Origin: Solobacterium sp.
GTDB lineage: Bacteria; Bacillota_I; Bacilli_A; Erysipelotrichales; Erysipelotrichaceae
Length of the DNA: 30,332 nucleotides
Reading direction: 5' to 3'
Assembly (NCBI GenBank): GCA_017543025.1
Contig: JAFYGX010000071.1
Location: forward strand, 1 to 30,332
Of the stretch, positions 1 through 10,565 are shown piece by piece. Under the pieces are notes generated by a model, which was given only the letters and a program-made list of their open reading frames with translations, ran no database searches and was not told the origin of the DNA. Positions within the stretch are counted from its first letter, which is position 1. Each line of letters opens with the position of its first letter. The position numbers and the translations under genes are program-made.

Positions 1-1453
1 CGAGTTTCTTACCCTCACGGTACAGCGCTTCATCAAATCTCTCAGCGATCTCTGCTTCATAGCAGGCAAGATGATTCAGCCGGTACAGAAACCATTCATC
101 GATCTTTGTCAGGGCGTGAATCTCTTCCACGCTGATTCCCTTCTTCAGGGCTTCAAATACCGTAAACAGACGATGATCATCAACATCTTTCAGCCGCTCA
201 CAGAGTTCACGCGGATCATCCGAATCCATATTCAGCGTATCCTGGCGGATTTCCGCTCCGCGAACAGCCTTAAGCAGCGCAGCTTCAAAGGACGACGCGA
301 TCGCCATCACTTCGCCGGTTGCCTTCATCTGGGTTCCAAGCGTTCTGGAAGAGCCGGCAAACTTGTCAAACGGCCACTTCGGGAATTTGACAACCACATA
401 ATCCAGTGCCGGTTCAAAGCAGGAACAGGTCTTTCCCGTAATTTCATTGGTGATCTCATCAAGCGTATAGCCGATCGCAATCTTTGTCGTAACCTTGGCA
501 ATCGGATACCCGGTCGCCTTCGAGGCCAGTGCACTGGAACGGGAAACACGGGGATTGACTTCAATCACCGCATATTCAAAACTCTCCGGATCCAGCGCCA
601 GCTGCACGTTGCAGCCGCCGACAATATTCAGCTCGGTAATAATATCCAGCGAAGCCTTCCGAAGCATCTGAAATTCCCTGTCTGCCAGTGTAAGACAGGG
701 AGATACGACAATACTGTCGCCGGTATGAACACCGACCGGATCCACATTCTCCATCGAACAGACCGCAATCGTATTCCCCAGGGAATCCCGCATCGTCTCA
801 AACTCGATTTCTTTCCAGCCTGCGATCGAACGTTCGATCAGCACCTGTGTGATCGGTGAGAGCTCCAGTCCGTTATGCGCAATCATCCGCAGTGTTTCTT
901 CATTTTCAGCGATGCCGCCTCCGCTGCCGCCAAGCGTAAACGCCGGCCGCACAATAACCGGATAACCGATCGCTTCAGCCGCCGCAACAGCTTCTTCCAC
1001 ACTGACTGCGATCCTTGAAGGCACAATCGGCTGATGGATCGCTTCCATCGCTTCACGGAACCGCTCCCGGTCTTCCGCCCGGTCGATCGCTTCAATATCC
1101 GAGCCCAGCAGCCGCACGCCATGCGCATTCAGCCAGCCGTCTTCGCTCAGCTGCAGAGCCAGTGTAAGACCGGTCTGCCCGCCAAGCCCTGCCAGCAGGC
1201 TGTCGGGCTTTTCCTTTTCAATGATCCGTTTCAGTGTTTCCGGATTGAGCGGTTCGAGGTAGATCTCATCGGCCATGTGCTTATCCGTCATGATCGTTGC
1301 CGGATTGGAATTGGCCAGCACGACATTGATGCCTTCCTCTTTCAGCACCCGGCAGGCCTGTGCCCCGGCATAGTCAAATTCCGCAGCCTGTCCGATCACA
1401 ATCGGACCGGAGCCGATCACCAGAACTTTGCGGATGGAATGATCTCTTGGCAT
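1..1453 (-). CDS. carB: Carbamoyl-phosphate synthase large subunit, N-terminal part (cut by window edge)
   Basis: The ATG is at 1451-1453 and the frame stays open to base 2, giving 484 codons. The protein starts [20 protein letters not shown], the typical CarB N-terminus. It contains the first ATP-grasp half ([50 protein letters not shown]). Full-length CarB is about 1,060 residues, so rather less than half is visible. It uses ammonia delivered by CarA, two ATP and bicarbonate to make carbamoyl phosphate. The start lies 2 bases past the carA stop, with GAGGAAC as ribosome-binding site inside the end of carA, so the two are coupled. It is the last visible gene of the arginine operon; the gene continues beyond the left edge. 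No frameshift or internal stop was found. Confidence 0.96.
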   Translation of the reverse strand, partial: MPRDHSIRKVLVIGSGPIVIGQAAEFDYAGAQACRVLKEEGINVVLANSNPATIMTDKHMADEIYLEPLNPETLKRIIEKEKPDSLLAGLGGQTGLTLALQLSEDGWLNAHGVRLLGSDIEAIDRAEDRERFREAMEAIHQPIVPSRIAVSVEEAVAAAEAIGYPVIVRPAFTLGGSGGGIAENEETLRMIAHNGLELSPITQVLIERSIAGWKEIEFETMRDSLGNTIAVCSMENVDPVGVHTGDSIVVSPCLTLADREFQMLRKASLDIITELNIVGGCNVQLALDPESFEYAVIEVNPRVSRSSALASKATGYPIAKVTTKIAIGYTLDEITNEITGKTCSCFEPALDYVVVKFPKWPFDKFAGSSRTLGTQMKATGEVMAIASSFEAALLKAVRGAEIRQDTLNMDSDDPRELCERLKDVDDHRLFTVFEALKKGISVEEIHALTKIDEWFLYRLNHLACYEAEIAERFDEALYREGKKL

Positions 1454-1455
1454 GG

Positions 1456-2523
1456 CTATTGTTCCTCCATCATCCGGATAAACCGGTCAAACAGGAATTC
1501 CGTATCTTTTGGACCGGCGCAGGCTTCCGGATGAAACTGTACGGTAAAACATCCGTCATCCGGGTAATCGATCCCTTCGCAGGTTCCGTCATTCGCATTG
1601 ACATAGCGGATGACTCCCTTTCCGCAGAGCGAGTCAGGATCAACCGCATAGCCATGGTTCTGAGTCGTGATAAAGGTCCTCCCGGTATTCAGGTCTCTCA
1701 CCGGCTGATTGGCACCGCGATGTCCGTATTTCATCTTATAGGTCGTTCCCCCGGCTGCTATGGCGGTCAGCTGATGGCCAAGGCAGATTCCGAACATCGG
1801 CACTTCACCAAGCAGGGCTGCGATGGTTTTAATCGCTCCTATATTATCTGCCGGGTCACCGGGCCCGTTGGACAACATGATTCCGTCCGGCTTCATCCGG
1901 CGGATTGTTTCCGCATCCGCAGATGCGGGAACAACTGAAACTGCACAGCCGCGGCCACGGAGTTCTTCTGCGATATTCCGCTTTGCGCCAAAGTCCATCA
2001 GAACCACATGAAATCGTTCCGGCGCCTTCGCGCTCAGCTTAATAATCTTCTGACAGGTCGCTTCTTCCACTGCGCCGGTAACCCTGAACGCCTTCAGCTC
2101 CGCAAGCGAATCCGGAATCGCAGATGTGATCATCGCATTCACGACACCGGATGTCCGGATGCGTTTTGTCAGTGCCCGGGTATCCACCCCGCAGATGCCG
2201 GGGATGCCCTGTTCTTTCAGATACGCATCGAGCGTCATTACGGACCGGAAGTTGCTAGGCGTATCGCAGAAATCACGCACTACATACCCTTTCAGAAGAC
2301 TCTTTCCTTCAAAATCTTCCGGGATAATGCCGTAATTGCCGATCAGGGGAAAGGTCTGAATGACGATCTGACCGGCATAGCTTGGGTCAGTGAGCGTTTC
2401 GTTATAGCCGCACATCCCGGTTGTAAACACCAGCTCTCCCATCGCATCATTCAGAGAGCCAAACGAGGTGCCTTCAAACACCTCGCCGTCAGAACATATC
2501 AGATAACGTTTCGTGCCGTTCAT
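1456..2523 (-). CDS. carA: Carbamoyl-phosphate synthase small (glutaminase) subunit
   Basis: 355 residues, normal length for CarA. The N-terminal half is the CarA-specific domain ([21 protein letters not shown]). The C-terminal half is a class I glutamine amidotransferase, with nucleophile Cys247 in FGICLGHQ and the catalytic His/Glu pair in QFHPEA near the end. It hydrolyses glutamine and channels ammonia to CarB. The ATG at 2521-2523 overlaps the argF stop by 4 bases and the stop is 2 bases before carB. No strong Shine-Dalgarno sequence precedes it, which suggests translational coupling to argF. Its position in an arginine operon suggests that this carAB pair serves arginine supply; a separate pyrimidine-regulated copy elsewhere is possible but not visible. 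Confidence 0.96.
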   Translation of the reverse strand: MNGTKRYLICSDGEVFEGTSFGSLNDAMGELVFTTGMCGYNETLTDPSYAGQIVIQTFPLIGNYGIIPEDFEGKSLLKGYVVRDFCDTPSNFRSVMTLDAYLKEQGIPGICGVDTRALTKRIRTSGVVNAMITSAIPDSLAELKAFRVTGAVEEATCQKIIKLSAKAPERFHVVLMDFGAKRNIAEELRGRGCAVSVVPASADAETIRRMKPDGIMLSNGPGDPADNIGAIKTIAALLGEVPMFGICLGHQLTAIAAGGTTYKMKYGHRGANQPVRDLNTGRTFITTQNHGYAVDPDSLCGKGVIRYVNANDGTCEGIDYPDDGCFTVQFHPEACAGPKDTEFLFDRFIRMMEEQ

Positions 2524-3503
2524 AACGTTGCCGCCATCACTGCCTTGATTGTATGCATGCGGTTTCCCGCCTCCTGGAACACCAGTGAGCGCGGGCCTTC
2601 AAATACTGCATTCGTGACTTCCAGAGCCTCCATATTATACTGTTCGCAGACCTTCTTTCCGATGCCGGTATGCCGGTCGTGATAGGACGGAAGACAATGC
2701 ATGAACACCGTTTCTTCCTTTGTCGCATCCATCAGCGCTGTATTGACCTGAAACGGCTCCATCAGCCGGATGCGCTTTGCCCAGGCTTCCTCCGGTTCGC
2801 CCATCGATACCCAGATATCCGTATAGATGATATCTGCATCTGCCACCGCAGCGTACGGTTCTCCGCTGAAGCGGATTTCAGCTCCGGTCGTTTTTGCGAT
2901 CGACTGACAGGTTTCAATCAGTTCTCTGTCCGGAAAAAAATCTTCCGGCGCACAGGCGGTGAACTTCATACCGAGTTTTGTGCATCCGACCATCAGCGAG
3001 CGGCCCATATTGTAGCGGGCGTCGCCCATGTAAACCAGATGCTTTCCGCTGAGCGTGCCGAAATGTTCACGGATGGTAAGCATATCCGCAAGAATCTGGG
3101 TCGGATGGAATTCATTGGTCAGACCGTTGTATACCGGCACATTCGAATACTGCGCCAGCTCTTCCACGATCTCCTGCCCATAACCGCGGTATTCGATCGC
3201 ATCATACATTTCTGAAAGCACACGGGCTGTGTCGGCAATCGATTCCTTCACGCCGATCTGCGAACCTGTCGGTCCAAGATACGTACTGCCCATGCCAAGA
3301 TCGCTCGCTGCTACTTCAAATGCACAGCGTGTACGCGTGCTGGTCTTTTCAAAGATCAGCGCCACATTCTTCCCTTCACATAAGCGATGCGGAATTCCGG
3401 CTTTCTTTTTTTCCTTGAGATCTGCCGCAAGATCCAGAAGATAGGTGATTTCTTCCGGTGTAAAATCCAGCAGCTTCAGAAGATTTCTTCCCTTTAACAG
3501 CAT
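2520..3503 (-). CDS. argF: Ornithine carbamoyltransferase
   Basis: 327 residues. It converts ornithine and carbamoyl phosphate to citrulline. The carbamoyl-phosphate loop STRTR is at residues 55-59, HPTQ follows mid-protein, and the ornithine-binding HCLP motif is in the C-terminal third ([12 protein letters not shown]). These three motifs together identify the OTCase family. The start ATG at 3501-3503 lies 6 bases past the argD stop, and the stop overlaps carA by 4 bases. I use argF because it sits in a biosynthetic operon; a catabolic arcB role is unlikely without arcA/arcC nearby. Confidence 0.95.
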   Translation of the reverse strand: MLLKGRNLLKLLDFTPEEITYLLDLAADLKEKKKAGIPHRLCEGKNVALIFEKTSTRTRCAFEVAASDLGMGSTYLGPTGSQIGVKESIADTARVLSEMYDAIEYRGYGQEIVEELAQYSNVPVYNGLTNEFHPTQILADMLTIREHFGTLSGKHLVYMGDARYNMGRSLMVGCTKLGMKFTACAPEDFFPDRELIETCQSIAKTTGAEIRFSGEPYAAVADADIIYTDIWVSMGEPEEAWAKRIRLMEPFQVNTALMDATKEETVFMHCLPSYHDRHTGIGKKVCEQYNMEALEVTNAVFEGPRSLVFQEAGNRMHTIKAVMAATL

Positions 3504-3509
3504 GGTTCT

Positions 3510-4709
3510 TCACCCGTTCCTTTCCGTTTGACTGACCTGTGCAAACGCAGTCCGGATCACATCCGCTGCGCTCTCAAGCGTCCTGTCGCTGATATTCAGC
3601 GGCGGCAGAAGCCGGACACGGTTGCCGCCGGCAGTCAGTACAAGAACGCCTGCTTCCAGACACTTCGCAGCGATCTCTGCCGCACTTCCGCTCACCGGTT
3701 CAATTCCGATCATCAGTCCCATTCCGCTGACTGACTTCACATTTTCCGCCCCTTCGAGCAGTTCTCTGATCCGCTTTCCCTTGCGGACCACATCATCCAG
3801 CAGTTTCTCATCCAGCCGGCGGAAATTGGCAATCGCACCGGCGCATACCACCGGATTGCCGCCGAAGGTAGAGCCGTTATCTCCCGGATGGAAGATATCA
3901 CTGACCTTCTCTCCAAGCATTGTTGCGCCGATCGGAAGCCCTCCGCCCAGTCCTTTTGCGGTAGAGGCAATGTCCGGCTGAAACCCTTCGTAATTCATCC
4001 AGGCATACAGTTTTCCTGTCCGGCCGTTGCCGGTCTGTACTTCATCGTCAATGACGAGCAGATCATTCTCCTTCGCAAGCTGCTGTACGGCTCTGATAAA
4101 TTCTGGGGTCAGCACGTTGACGCCGCCTTCTCCCTGAATGCATTCCAGCATAACTGCACACACCGGGCGGCTTCTGACTGCTTCTGTCAGCGCTTCGCAG
4201 TCATTTGCCTTTACAGCGATAAACCCCGGAGTCAGCGGCTGAAACAGCTGGTGAAATTTCGCCTGGCCGGTTGCCGCAAGCGTGGTAAGCGTACGTCCGT
4301 GAAAGCTGTTTTCCAGCGTAATGATCTCATACGCACCGCTGCCTTTGTGAAGCTCGCCATATCGGCGTGCCGCCTTGATTGCACATTCGTTGGCTTCCGC
4401 GCCGGAGTTGCAGAAGAACACCTTCTTCATGCCGGTCGCTTCACACATCCGTTCCGCAAGCGCTGCACATGGTTCGGTATAATACAGATTCGAGGTATGC
4501 TGGACCTGGTTCAGCTGTTCCATCACCGCATTCTTCCAGACTTCATCCTGGTATCCGAACAGATTGACGCCGATTCCGGACCCCATATCAATATATTCTT
4601 TTCCGTTTTCATCCACGGCAATACAGCCATGGCCTTCTCTGATCACTACCGGAAACCGGCCGTAGGTCGAAGCGACATACGTCTGATCCATTGTTCTGAT
4701 ATCCTGCAT
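3510..4709 (-). CDS. argD: Acetylornithine aminotransferase
   Basis: 399 residues from the ATG at 4707-4709. I chose this start because AGAAGGAGGG lies just upstream; an earlier in-frame GTG at 4728-4730 would precede that Shine-Dalgarno sequence. It is a class III PLP aminotransferase. Visible marks are FFCNSGAEANECAIKAAR (cofactor phosphate region), FHGRT, DDEVQTGNGRTG and the Schiff-base Lys252 in STAKGLGGGLPIGA. It transfers an amino group from glutamate to N-acetylglutamate semialdehyde. A dual role in lysine synthesis (N-succinyl-diaminopimelate), known for ArgD in some bacteria, cannot be judged here. It lies between argB and argF. Confidence 0.95.
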   Translation of the reverse strand: MQDIRTMDQTYVASTYGRFPVVIREGHGCIAVDENGKEYIDMGSGIGVNLFGYQDEVWKNAVMEQLNQVQHTSNLYYTEPCAALAERMCEATGMKKVFFCNSGAEANECAIKAARRYGELHKGSGAYEIITLENSFHGRTLTTLAATGQAKFHQLFQPLTPGFIAVKANDCEALTEAVRSRPVCAVMLECIQGEGGVNVLTPEFIRAVQQLAKENDLLVIDDEVQTGNGRTGKLYAWMNYEGFQPDIASTAKGLGGGLPIGATMLGEKVSDIFHPGDNGSTFGGNPVVCAGAIANFRRLDEKLLDDVVRKGKRIRELLEGAENVKSVSGMGLMIGIEPVSGSAAEIAAKCLEAGVLVLTAGGNRVRLLPPLNISDRTLESAADVIRTAFAQVSQTERNG

Positions 4710-4759
4710 GAGACCCTCCTTCTTTCGCACTGGCAGCTGTTCGTTGCACTGAACTGTGC

Positions 4760-5620
4760 TCAGCTGTCCGCTTCCTGTACAAACATCGTGCCGGCACCTT
4801 CGTCGGTCAGTATCTCCATCAGCGTCGCATGCGGTACCCGGCCGTCAATGATGACGGCTGCCGCTACGCCTTCTTCCACCGCGCTGATACAGCAGCGCAC
4901 CTTCGGAATCATACCGCCGGAGATTTCTCCGTTTTCGATCATTTCCTCCGCCTGCTGCGCGGTCAGCTCGGGAATCAGCGAAGCCGGATCATCTTTGTCT
5001 TTCCGGATACCTTCGATATCCGTCATCATGATGAGACGGACAGCGCCGATTGCCGAAGCGATTTTCCCGGCAGCGGTATCGCCGTTGATATTGAAGACAT
5101 TTCCGTCCGGATCAAACCCGAGTGTCGAAATGACCGGAATATAACCGGCCCCCAGCAATGTCTCGATCGGCTTCGGATCGACCTTCACAACATTGCCGAC
5201 ATAACCGAGCTGCGGATTCTTAAACTCTGCTTCAATCATCTTTCCGTCAATTCCGGAAAGACCGATCGCTGTACCGCCCTTGGCATGGAGAAGACTGACG
5301 AGGCTTTTGTTGATCTTGCCTGCCAGCACCATCTGAGCAATTTCGATCGTCTCTTTATCCGTAACCCGCAGTCCGTCGATAAACTGCGGTATTTTGCCGA
5401 CCCTGCGCATCAGATCCGACATCTCCGGACCGCCGCCGTGCACCAGCACAACCTTGATGCCGATCATGGAAAGCAGAACGATATCCTCCATGACCTGCTC
5501 TTTCAGATGTTCGCTGATCATCGCATTCCCGCCGTATTTGACTACGATTGTCTTTCCGTAGTAACGCTTCAGATACGGCAGCGCCTGTACGAGCACATTC
5601 GCTCTGGTACTGTTGTCCAT
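4760..5620 (-). CDS. argB: Acetylglutamate kinase
   Basis: 286 residues from the ATG at 5618-5620. Candidate starts are a GTG at 5636-5638, which precedes the AAAGGGGG ribosome-binding site, and two adjacent ATGs. The second ATG gives the better spacing (5 nt). It is an amino-acid kinase fold with KYGGNAM (Lys28) and VLVHGGGPEM near residue 60, and phosphorylates N-acetylglutamate. The segment before KYGG (ANVLVQALPYLKRYYGKT) resembles the extra N-terminal helix found in arginine-inhibited hexameric enzymes, so feedback inhibition by arginine is likely (inference). It sits between argJ (stop 22 bases upstream) and argD. Confidence 0.95.
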   Translation of the reverse strand: MDNSTRANVLVQALPYLKRYYGKTIVVKYGGNAMISEHLKEQVMEDIVLLSMIGIKVVLVHGGGPEMSDLMRRVGKIPQFIDGLRVTDKETIEIAQMVLAGKINKSLVSLLHAKGGTAIGLSGIDGKMIEAEFKNPQLGYVGNVVKVDPKPIETLLGAGYIPVISTLGFDPDGNVFNINGDTAAGKIASAIGAVRLIMMTDIEGIRKDKDDPASLIPELTAQQAEEMIENGEISGGMIPKVRCCISAVEEGVAAAVIIDGRVPHATLMEILTDEGAGTMFVQEADS

Positions 5621-5642
5621 CATATCCCCCTTTATCACACGA

Positions 5643-6866
5643 TTACGTCCGGTAATCGCCGTTGATTCTCACATAATCATAGGTCAGATCGCATCCCCAT
5701 GCGGTTGCCTGATCATACCCTTCGCCCATCTGAATATCGATGATCACTTCCGGCTCTTCCAGAATCTTCTTCGCAAGCACTTCATCAAACGGAAGTCCTT
5801 TTCCGGATTCGCAGACCTCGATCGTTCCGGCAGCCGAAGAAAACTGGATTCCGACATGTCCCGGGTCAAACGACGCACCGGAATAGCCAAGGGCACAGAG
5901 CACTCTGCCCCAGTTGGCGTCGCAGCCGAATACCGCGGCTTTGGTCAGAGGGGAGCGAATCACGGACTTTGCCAGCAGTTCCGCTTTGTCTTCGCTTTCG
6001 CATTCCGTGACATGGCAGGTGATCAGATGTTTTGCGCCTTCCCCGTCTGCCGCCATGCGCCGGGCCATCTCCGTGCACAGAATCAGCAGCGCTTCAAGAA
6101 ACCGGTCATAATCGGTTCCTTCTTCCGTAATCTCCGGGTTCTGCGCAAGACCGTTTGCCAGAAGTATCAGACTGTCATTGGTCGAAGTATCTCCATCTAC
6201 GCTGATCCGGTTGAATGTGCGGTCACAGACGGTTTTCAGCGCTTTCTGCAGGAGCGGCTTCTGAATGGCGCAGTCAGTCGTGAGATAACAGAGCATCGTT
6301 CCCATGTTCGGATGAATCATGCCGGAGCCTTTGGCAATCCCGCCGATATGCACCTTCTTCCCGCCGATTATCACCTTCACGGCAAGTTCTTTCTTCCGGG
6401 TATCAGTTGTCATGATCGCCTGTGCCGCATGATCAGACCCGTCTTTGCCGGATGAAAGGCTGCGGATCAGTGCCGGCATGCCGGCTTCGATCGGCGCAAC
6501 ATCAAGATCCATTCCGATGACGCCGGTCGATCCGACCAGCACCTCTTCCTTCTTTACACCCAGCGCTTCCGCTGCCGTCTTCTGCATCTTCAACGCATTT
6601 TCCATATCATGCGGCGCGCAGGCATTGGCGATGCCGGAATTTGCGATAATCGCCCGGAAGGAATCACCTCTGATTACTTCCATATCCAGCAATACCGGCG
6701 CAGCCTTTACCTGGTTGCGCGTAAATAATCCCGCTCCCTGACAGGGAACGTCCGAACAGATCAGCGCAAGATCTTCTTTTGTCTTGTTCTTCCGGATCCC
6801 GCAATGGATGCCGGAAGCTGAAAACCCTTCTGCAGCGCAGACGCCGCCGTCTGTAAATTCAATCAT
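5643..6866 (-). CDS. argJ: Glutamate N-acetyltransferase / ornithine acetyltransferase
   Basis: 407 residues, full length. ArgJ moves the acetyl group from N-acetylornithine back to glutamate, giving the cyclic pathway; many homologues also use acetyl-CoA. The precursor cleaves itself before a conserved threonine in the (A/G)TML motif. Here that is Gly189-Thr190 within HPNMGTMLCY, with Thr190 becoming the N-terminal nucleophile of the beta chain. GSTGVIGMDL and KGSGMIHPNM are also conserved. The ATG has a strong AGGAGGAAT site and overlaps the argC stop by 4 bases. No argA or argE is visible in the window, so ArgJ may supply both acetylation and deacetylation. Whether it is mono- or bifunctional cannot be read from sequence. 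Confidence 0.95.
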   Translation of the reverse strand: MIEFTDGGVCAAEGFSASGIHCGIRKNKTKEDLALICSDVPCQGAGLFTRNQVKAAPVLLDMEVIRGDSFRAIIANSGIANACAPHDMENALKMQKTAAEALGVKKEEVLVGSTGVIGMDLDVAPIEAGMPALIRSLSSGKDGSDHAAQAIMTTDTRKKELAVKVIIGGKKVHIGGIAKGSGMIHPNMGTMLCYLTTDCAIQKPLLQKALKTVCDRTFNRISVDGDTSTNDSLILLANGLAQNPEITEEGTDYDRFLEALLILCTEMARRMAADGEGAKHLITCHVTECESEDKAELLAKSVIRSPLTKAAVFGCDANWGRVLCALGYSGASFDPGHVGIQFSSAAGTIEVCESGKGLPFDEVLAKKILEEPEVIIDIQMGEGYDQATAWGCDLTYDYVRINGDYRT

Positions 6867-7804
6867 TGTATTCCTCCTGTGCGAAGCCCTTCGGTTTCCT
6901 TCAGTCCCATGACCAGATTCATATTCTGAATCGCAGCGCCGCAGGCTCCCTTCCCGAGATTGTCAAACCGGGAAATCAGCAGGATCCGTTCTTCATTTCC
7001 GCAGACGCTGATCTCAAGATCATCGCGTCCCTGATAGGCAATCGCGGAACGATACCCGCCTTCTTCATCTTCTTCACAAAGATGAATCATACCGCTGCTG
7101 TATGTATTCCGGTAAACTTCCTTAATGGATTCCATCGTTCCCTGAATCTCGCTTCCGAGCAGCGGAACAACCGTTTCCATGCCGGAATAATAATCCGCTA
7201 CGATCGGGCAGAAAATCGGTTCATGGTCGAGTCCCGAAATGATTTTCATCTCCTTCAGATGCTTGTGATTCTGATTCAGCGCATACAGCCTGGGTCCGAA
7301 CAGCAGCGGGTCCGGATCTTCCGCCTCATACTGTGCAATCATCTTCTTTCCGCCGCCGGAGTATCCGGTCAGCGAAAAGCACTGCAGTGCCGTTTCCGGT
7401 CTGATGATGCCGGCTTTGACCAGCGGCTGCACCAGCGTGATGAAGCCGGTCGCATGGCATCCGGGATTGGCAATCCGCTTCGCCTTCCGTATCTTTTCCT
7501 TCTGCCCTTCCAGTTCCATCAGTCCGTACACCCATCCCGGTTCTGTCCGGTGACGGGTAGAGGTATCGATCACAACAACACGGTCTTCCTCAATCATGGA
7601 TACGCTTTCTTCTGCCGCATCATCCGGCAGACAGAGAAAGACCAGATCCGCTTCATTCAGCATCTGTCTGCGCATCGTTTCGTTATGGCGCAGCTCATAC
7701 GGAATCATAAGCAGGTCGATATCGGTACGGTCCTTCAGCCGATCAAATATCTCCAGTCCGGTGGTCCCGTATCTGCCGTCAATAAAAATCCGTTTATTTC
7801 TCAT
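6863..7804 (-). CDS. argC: N-acetyl-gamma-glutamyl-phosphate reductase, short (type 2) form
   Basis: 313 residues. The N-terminal NAD(P)-binding motif is IDGRYGTTG (residues 8-16), and the active-site Cys116 is in ANPGCHATG. The short length and the IDGxxGTTG start match the type 2 ArgC family rather than the longer type 1 form (around 340 residues). It reduces N-acetylglutamyl phosphate to the semialdehyde. The start ATG overlaps the argH stop by 4 bases and the stop overlaps argJ by 4 bases, so argH-argC-argJ are tightly coupled. Confidence 0.95.
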   Translation of the reverse strand: MRNKRIFIDGRYGTTGLEIFDRLKDRTDIDLLMIPYELRHNETMRRQMLNEADLVFLCLPDDAAEESVSMIEEDRVVVIDTSTRHRTEPGWVYGLMELEGQKEKIRKAKRIANPGCHATGFITLVQPLVKAGIIRPETALQCFSLTGYSGGGKKMIAQYEAEDPDPLLFGPRLYALNQNHKHLKEMKIISGLDHEPIFCPIVADYYSGMETVVPLLGSEIQGTMESIKEVYRNTYSSGMIHLCEEDEEGGYRSAIAYQGRDDLEISVCGNEERILLISRFDNLGKGACGAAIQNMNLVMGLKETEGLRTGGIQ

Positions 7805-9216
7805 CTCTCACTGTCCTCCGTCACAGCAAAGCGGCGCTGAAGCGCAGCGATCCGCTCCTTCATTGTACTGATCTGTTTCACGACGGACTCAAGACTTGTG
7901 CCGCCCTCGGAAGAACGTCTGTTGACAGCTGCTGTAAGATCGATCGCTTCATAGAGATCCGCTTCAAACTGCTCGCTCAGCTTCCTGTATTCCGCAAGCG
8001 GCAGAGTTTCCAGCACCACTCCCTTTTCCAGGCAGAGATGAACTGCTTCACCGGAAATCTTATATGCCTGCCGGAACGGCATGCCCTTTTTCGTCAGATA
8101 ATCTGCGAGATCAGTTGCGTTGATGAATCCCTGCTGCGCTGCCGCAAGCATTTTTTCCCGGCGCACCTTCATCGTTTCGATCATCGGCGTCAGAATGCCA
8201 AGACACAGCTCAGCGGTATCAACCGCATCAAAGACGGGTTCCTTGTCTTCCTGCATATCCTTGTTGTAAGCCAGCGGAAGTCCTTTCATGACGGTAAGCA
8301 GTCCCATGAGATCGCCATACACCCGGCCGGTCTTGCCGCGGATCAGCTCCGCCATATCCGGATTCTTTTTCTGCGGCATGATCGAAGACCCGGTTGTATA
8401 GGCATCATCCAGCTCGATAAACCCGAATTCCCAGCTGGACCAGAGAATCAGCTCTTCGGCAAACCGTGACAGATGCATCATCAGGATCGAAAGATCTGCC
8501 AGCAGTTCCAGACAGAAATCGCGGTCCGAAACGCTGTCGAGACTGTTGGCCGATACCGAATCAAATCCGAGCAGCTCTGCTTCATATGCCCGGTCGACCG
8601 GAAATGTCGTACCGGCCAGGGCACAGGCTCCGATCGGCGAAACATTCATCCGCTTTGCGCAGTCCTGAAGCCGGTCACAATCCCGTTCCAGCATATTGGC
8701 ATATGCCAGAAGATGATGGCCGAACAGAATCGGCTGCGCCCGCTGCAGATGCGTATAACCCGGCAGGATCACATCTTTGTGAATTTCGGCGGAAGCAGTC
8801 AGCACTTCCATCAGGGCAGCGATCCTGCTGCTGAGCGAATGCACTTTTTTCCGCAGATACATTCTGGTGTCAAGCGCAACCTGATCATTGCGGCTTCTTG
8901 CCGTATGAAGCATCTTTCCGTCCGCTCCGATCCGTTCTGTGAGCACCTGCTCAACAAACATATGAATATCTTCGCTGGCCGGATCGATCTTCAGCTCACC
9001 GGACAGGATCTCACTGCGGATCACCTTCAATTCTTCAATGATGCGGTCTGCACTTTCCCGTTTGAGTATTCCGGTCTTCCCGAGCATCTCCGCATGCGCA
9101 ATTGAACCTGTGATATCCTCATAAAACATCCGCTGATCAACCCGGATGGAAGAATTGAAATCGTCTGCCAGCCGGTCGGTCGACCCGTCTGTTCTGCCTG
9201 CCCAGAGCTTTGTCAT
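7801..9216 (-). CDS. argH: Argininosuccinate lyase
   Basis: 471 residues, normal length. It splits argininosuccinate into arginine and fumarate. The fumarase/aspartase superfamily signature GSSIMPQKKNPD is at residues 276-287, which includes the catalytic serine loop. THLQRAQP (His156) and HTARSRNDQVALD are the other conserved blocks. The start ATG has AAAGGGGAC six bases upstream. argG lies 34 bases upstream and argC overlaps by 4 bases. Confidence 0.96.
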   Translation of the reverse strand: MTKLWAGRTDGSTDRLADDFNSSIRVDQRMFYEDITGSIAHAEMLGKTGILKRESADRIIEELKVIRSEILSGELKIDPASEDIHMFVEQVLTERIGADGKMLHTARSRNDQVALDTRMYLRKKVHSLSSRIAALMEVLTASAEIHKDVILPGYTHLQRAQPILFGHHLLAYANMLERDCDRLQDCAKRMNVSPIGACALAGTTFPVDRAYEAELLGFDSVSANSLDSVSDRDFCLELLADLSILMMHLSRFAEELILWSSWEFGFIELDDAYTTGSSIMPQKKNPDMAELIRGKTGRVYGDLMGLLTVMKGLPLAYNKDMQEDKEPVFDAVDTAELCLGILTPMIETMKVRREKMLAAAQQGFINATDLADYLTKKGMPFRQAYKISGEAVHLCLEKGVVLETLPLAEYRKLSEQFEADLYEAIDLTAAVNRRSSEGGTSLESVVKQISTMKERIAALQRRFAVTEDSER

Positions 9217-9250
9217 AATCGTCCCCTTTCAAGTACTGTCTGCCAAACGG

Positions 9251-10480
9251 TTACTGTTTCTGTTTCTTCTTCTGATCTACGAGTGCCTGCACCTTGATCG
9301 GAAGCCCGAACAGATTGATGAATCCGGCGCTGTCCGTCTGATCGTAATCCGACTCCCCGAAGGAAGCGAGATCCATACTGTAGAGTGAATTCTCACTCCA
9401 CACACCGGCTTTCATTATATTTCCTTTGTACAGTTTGAGCTTCACTTTTCCGCTGACGGTCTCCTGTGTTTTGTCGACGAAGGCAGAAAGTGCTTCCCGC
9501 AGCGGAGTGAACCACTGTCCGTTGTAAACAAGATCCGCAAAGGTCAGTGCAAGCTCTTCCTTCTTATGCGCCGTCATCTTGTCGAGTGTGATTGTTTCCA
9601 GATATTTATGGGCTTCGTAAAGAATTGTTCCGCCCGGTGTTTCATAAACGCCTCTCGACTTCATGCCGACCAGCCGGTTCTCCACAATGTCAAGCAGTCC
9701 GATGCCGTTTCTGCCGCCAATCTCATTGAGCTTCAGAATGATATTCTTCGCACTCATCTTCTCTCCGTTCAGACTGACGGGTCTGCCCTGTTCAAATTCC
9801 ATCTCAATATATTCCGGTTCATCCTTTGCGGCAATCGGCGAGACGCCCATTTCTAGGAAGCCGGCTTTTTCATACTGCGGCTCATTGCCCGGATCTTCCA
9901 GATCCAGTCCTTCATGACTCAGATGCCAGAGGTTCTTATCCTTGGAATAATTCGTTTCCCGGGAAATCCGCAGCGGGATATTATGCGCTTCTGCATAATC
10001 GATCTCCTCGTCTCTCGACCGGATCGACCACTCACGCCAGGGAGCGATAATATGCATGTTCGGGGCAAAGTGCCGGATTGCCAGTTCAAATCTCACCTGG
10101 TCGTTTCCTTTTCCGGTGCAGCCATGGCAGATCGCATCTGCGCCTTCTTTCAGTGCAATCTCAACCAGGCCTTTCGCAATGACCGGACGGGCGTGGGAGG
10201 TGCCGAGCAGATATTCTTCATACTTCGCGCCTGCCTTGACGCACGGAATGATGAAGTCATCCACATATTCGTCCGTAAGGTCAAGCACATAAAGTTTCGA
10301 AGCACCGGTTTTCTTTGCTTTTTCTTCCAGTCCTTCCAGTTCATCCGCCTGTCCGACGTTGCCGGAAACCGCGATTACCTCACAGTTGTTGTAGTTTTCC
10401 TTGAGCCATGGAATAATGATCGATGTATCAAGGCCGCCGCTGTAGGCAAGTACTACTTTTTTAATGTCTTTCTTTTCCAT
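9251..10480 (-). CDS. argG: Argininosuccinate synthase
   Basis: 409 residues from the ATG at 10478-10480 ([20 protein letters not shown]). The open frame extends further upstream, but that part lies inside the T-box leader and its terminator. AGAGG sits 9 nt before this ATG; the ATG at 10487-10489 has almost no spacing to the same site. The [11 protein letters not shown]-loop near the N-terminus binds ATP, and [14 protein letters not shown] is a further ArgG hallmark. It joins citrulline and aspartate to make argininosuccinate. It is the first gene of the operon and so the direct target of T-box control. The C-terminus ends in a basic tail (DQKKKQKQ). Confidence 0.96.
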   Translation of the reverse strand: MEKKDIKKVVLAYSGGLDTSIIIPWLKENYNNCEVIAVSGNVGQADELEGLEEKAKKTGASKLYVLDLTDEYVDDFIIPCVKAGAKYEEYLLGTSHARPVIAKGLVEIALKEGADAICHGCTGKGNDQVRFELAIRHFAPNMHIIAPWREWSIRSRDEEIDYAEAHNIPLRISRETNYSKDKNLWHLSHEGLDLEDPGNEPQYEKAGFLEMGVSPIAAKDEPEYIEMEFEQGRPVSLNGEKMSAKNIILKLNEIGGRNGIGLLDIVENRLVGMKSRGVYETPGGTILYEAHKYLETITLDKMTAHKKEELALTFADLVYNGQWFTPLREALSAFVDKTQETVSGKVKLKLYKGNIMKAGVWSENSLYSMDLASFGESDYDQTDSAGFINLFGLPIKVQALVDQKKKQKQ

Positions 10481-10565
10481 CTCTTTCATCCTCTTTCCGT
10501 TTTCTGTATGGTTCTGTCTTCCTCTGACATCTTCAGTATTTCGTTTTTTCACGCCGCCGCATCCG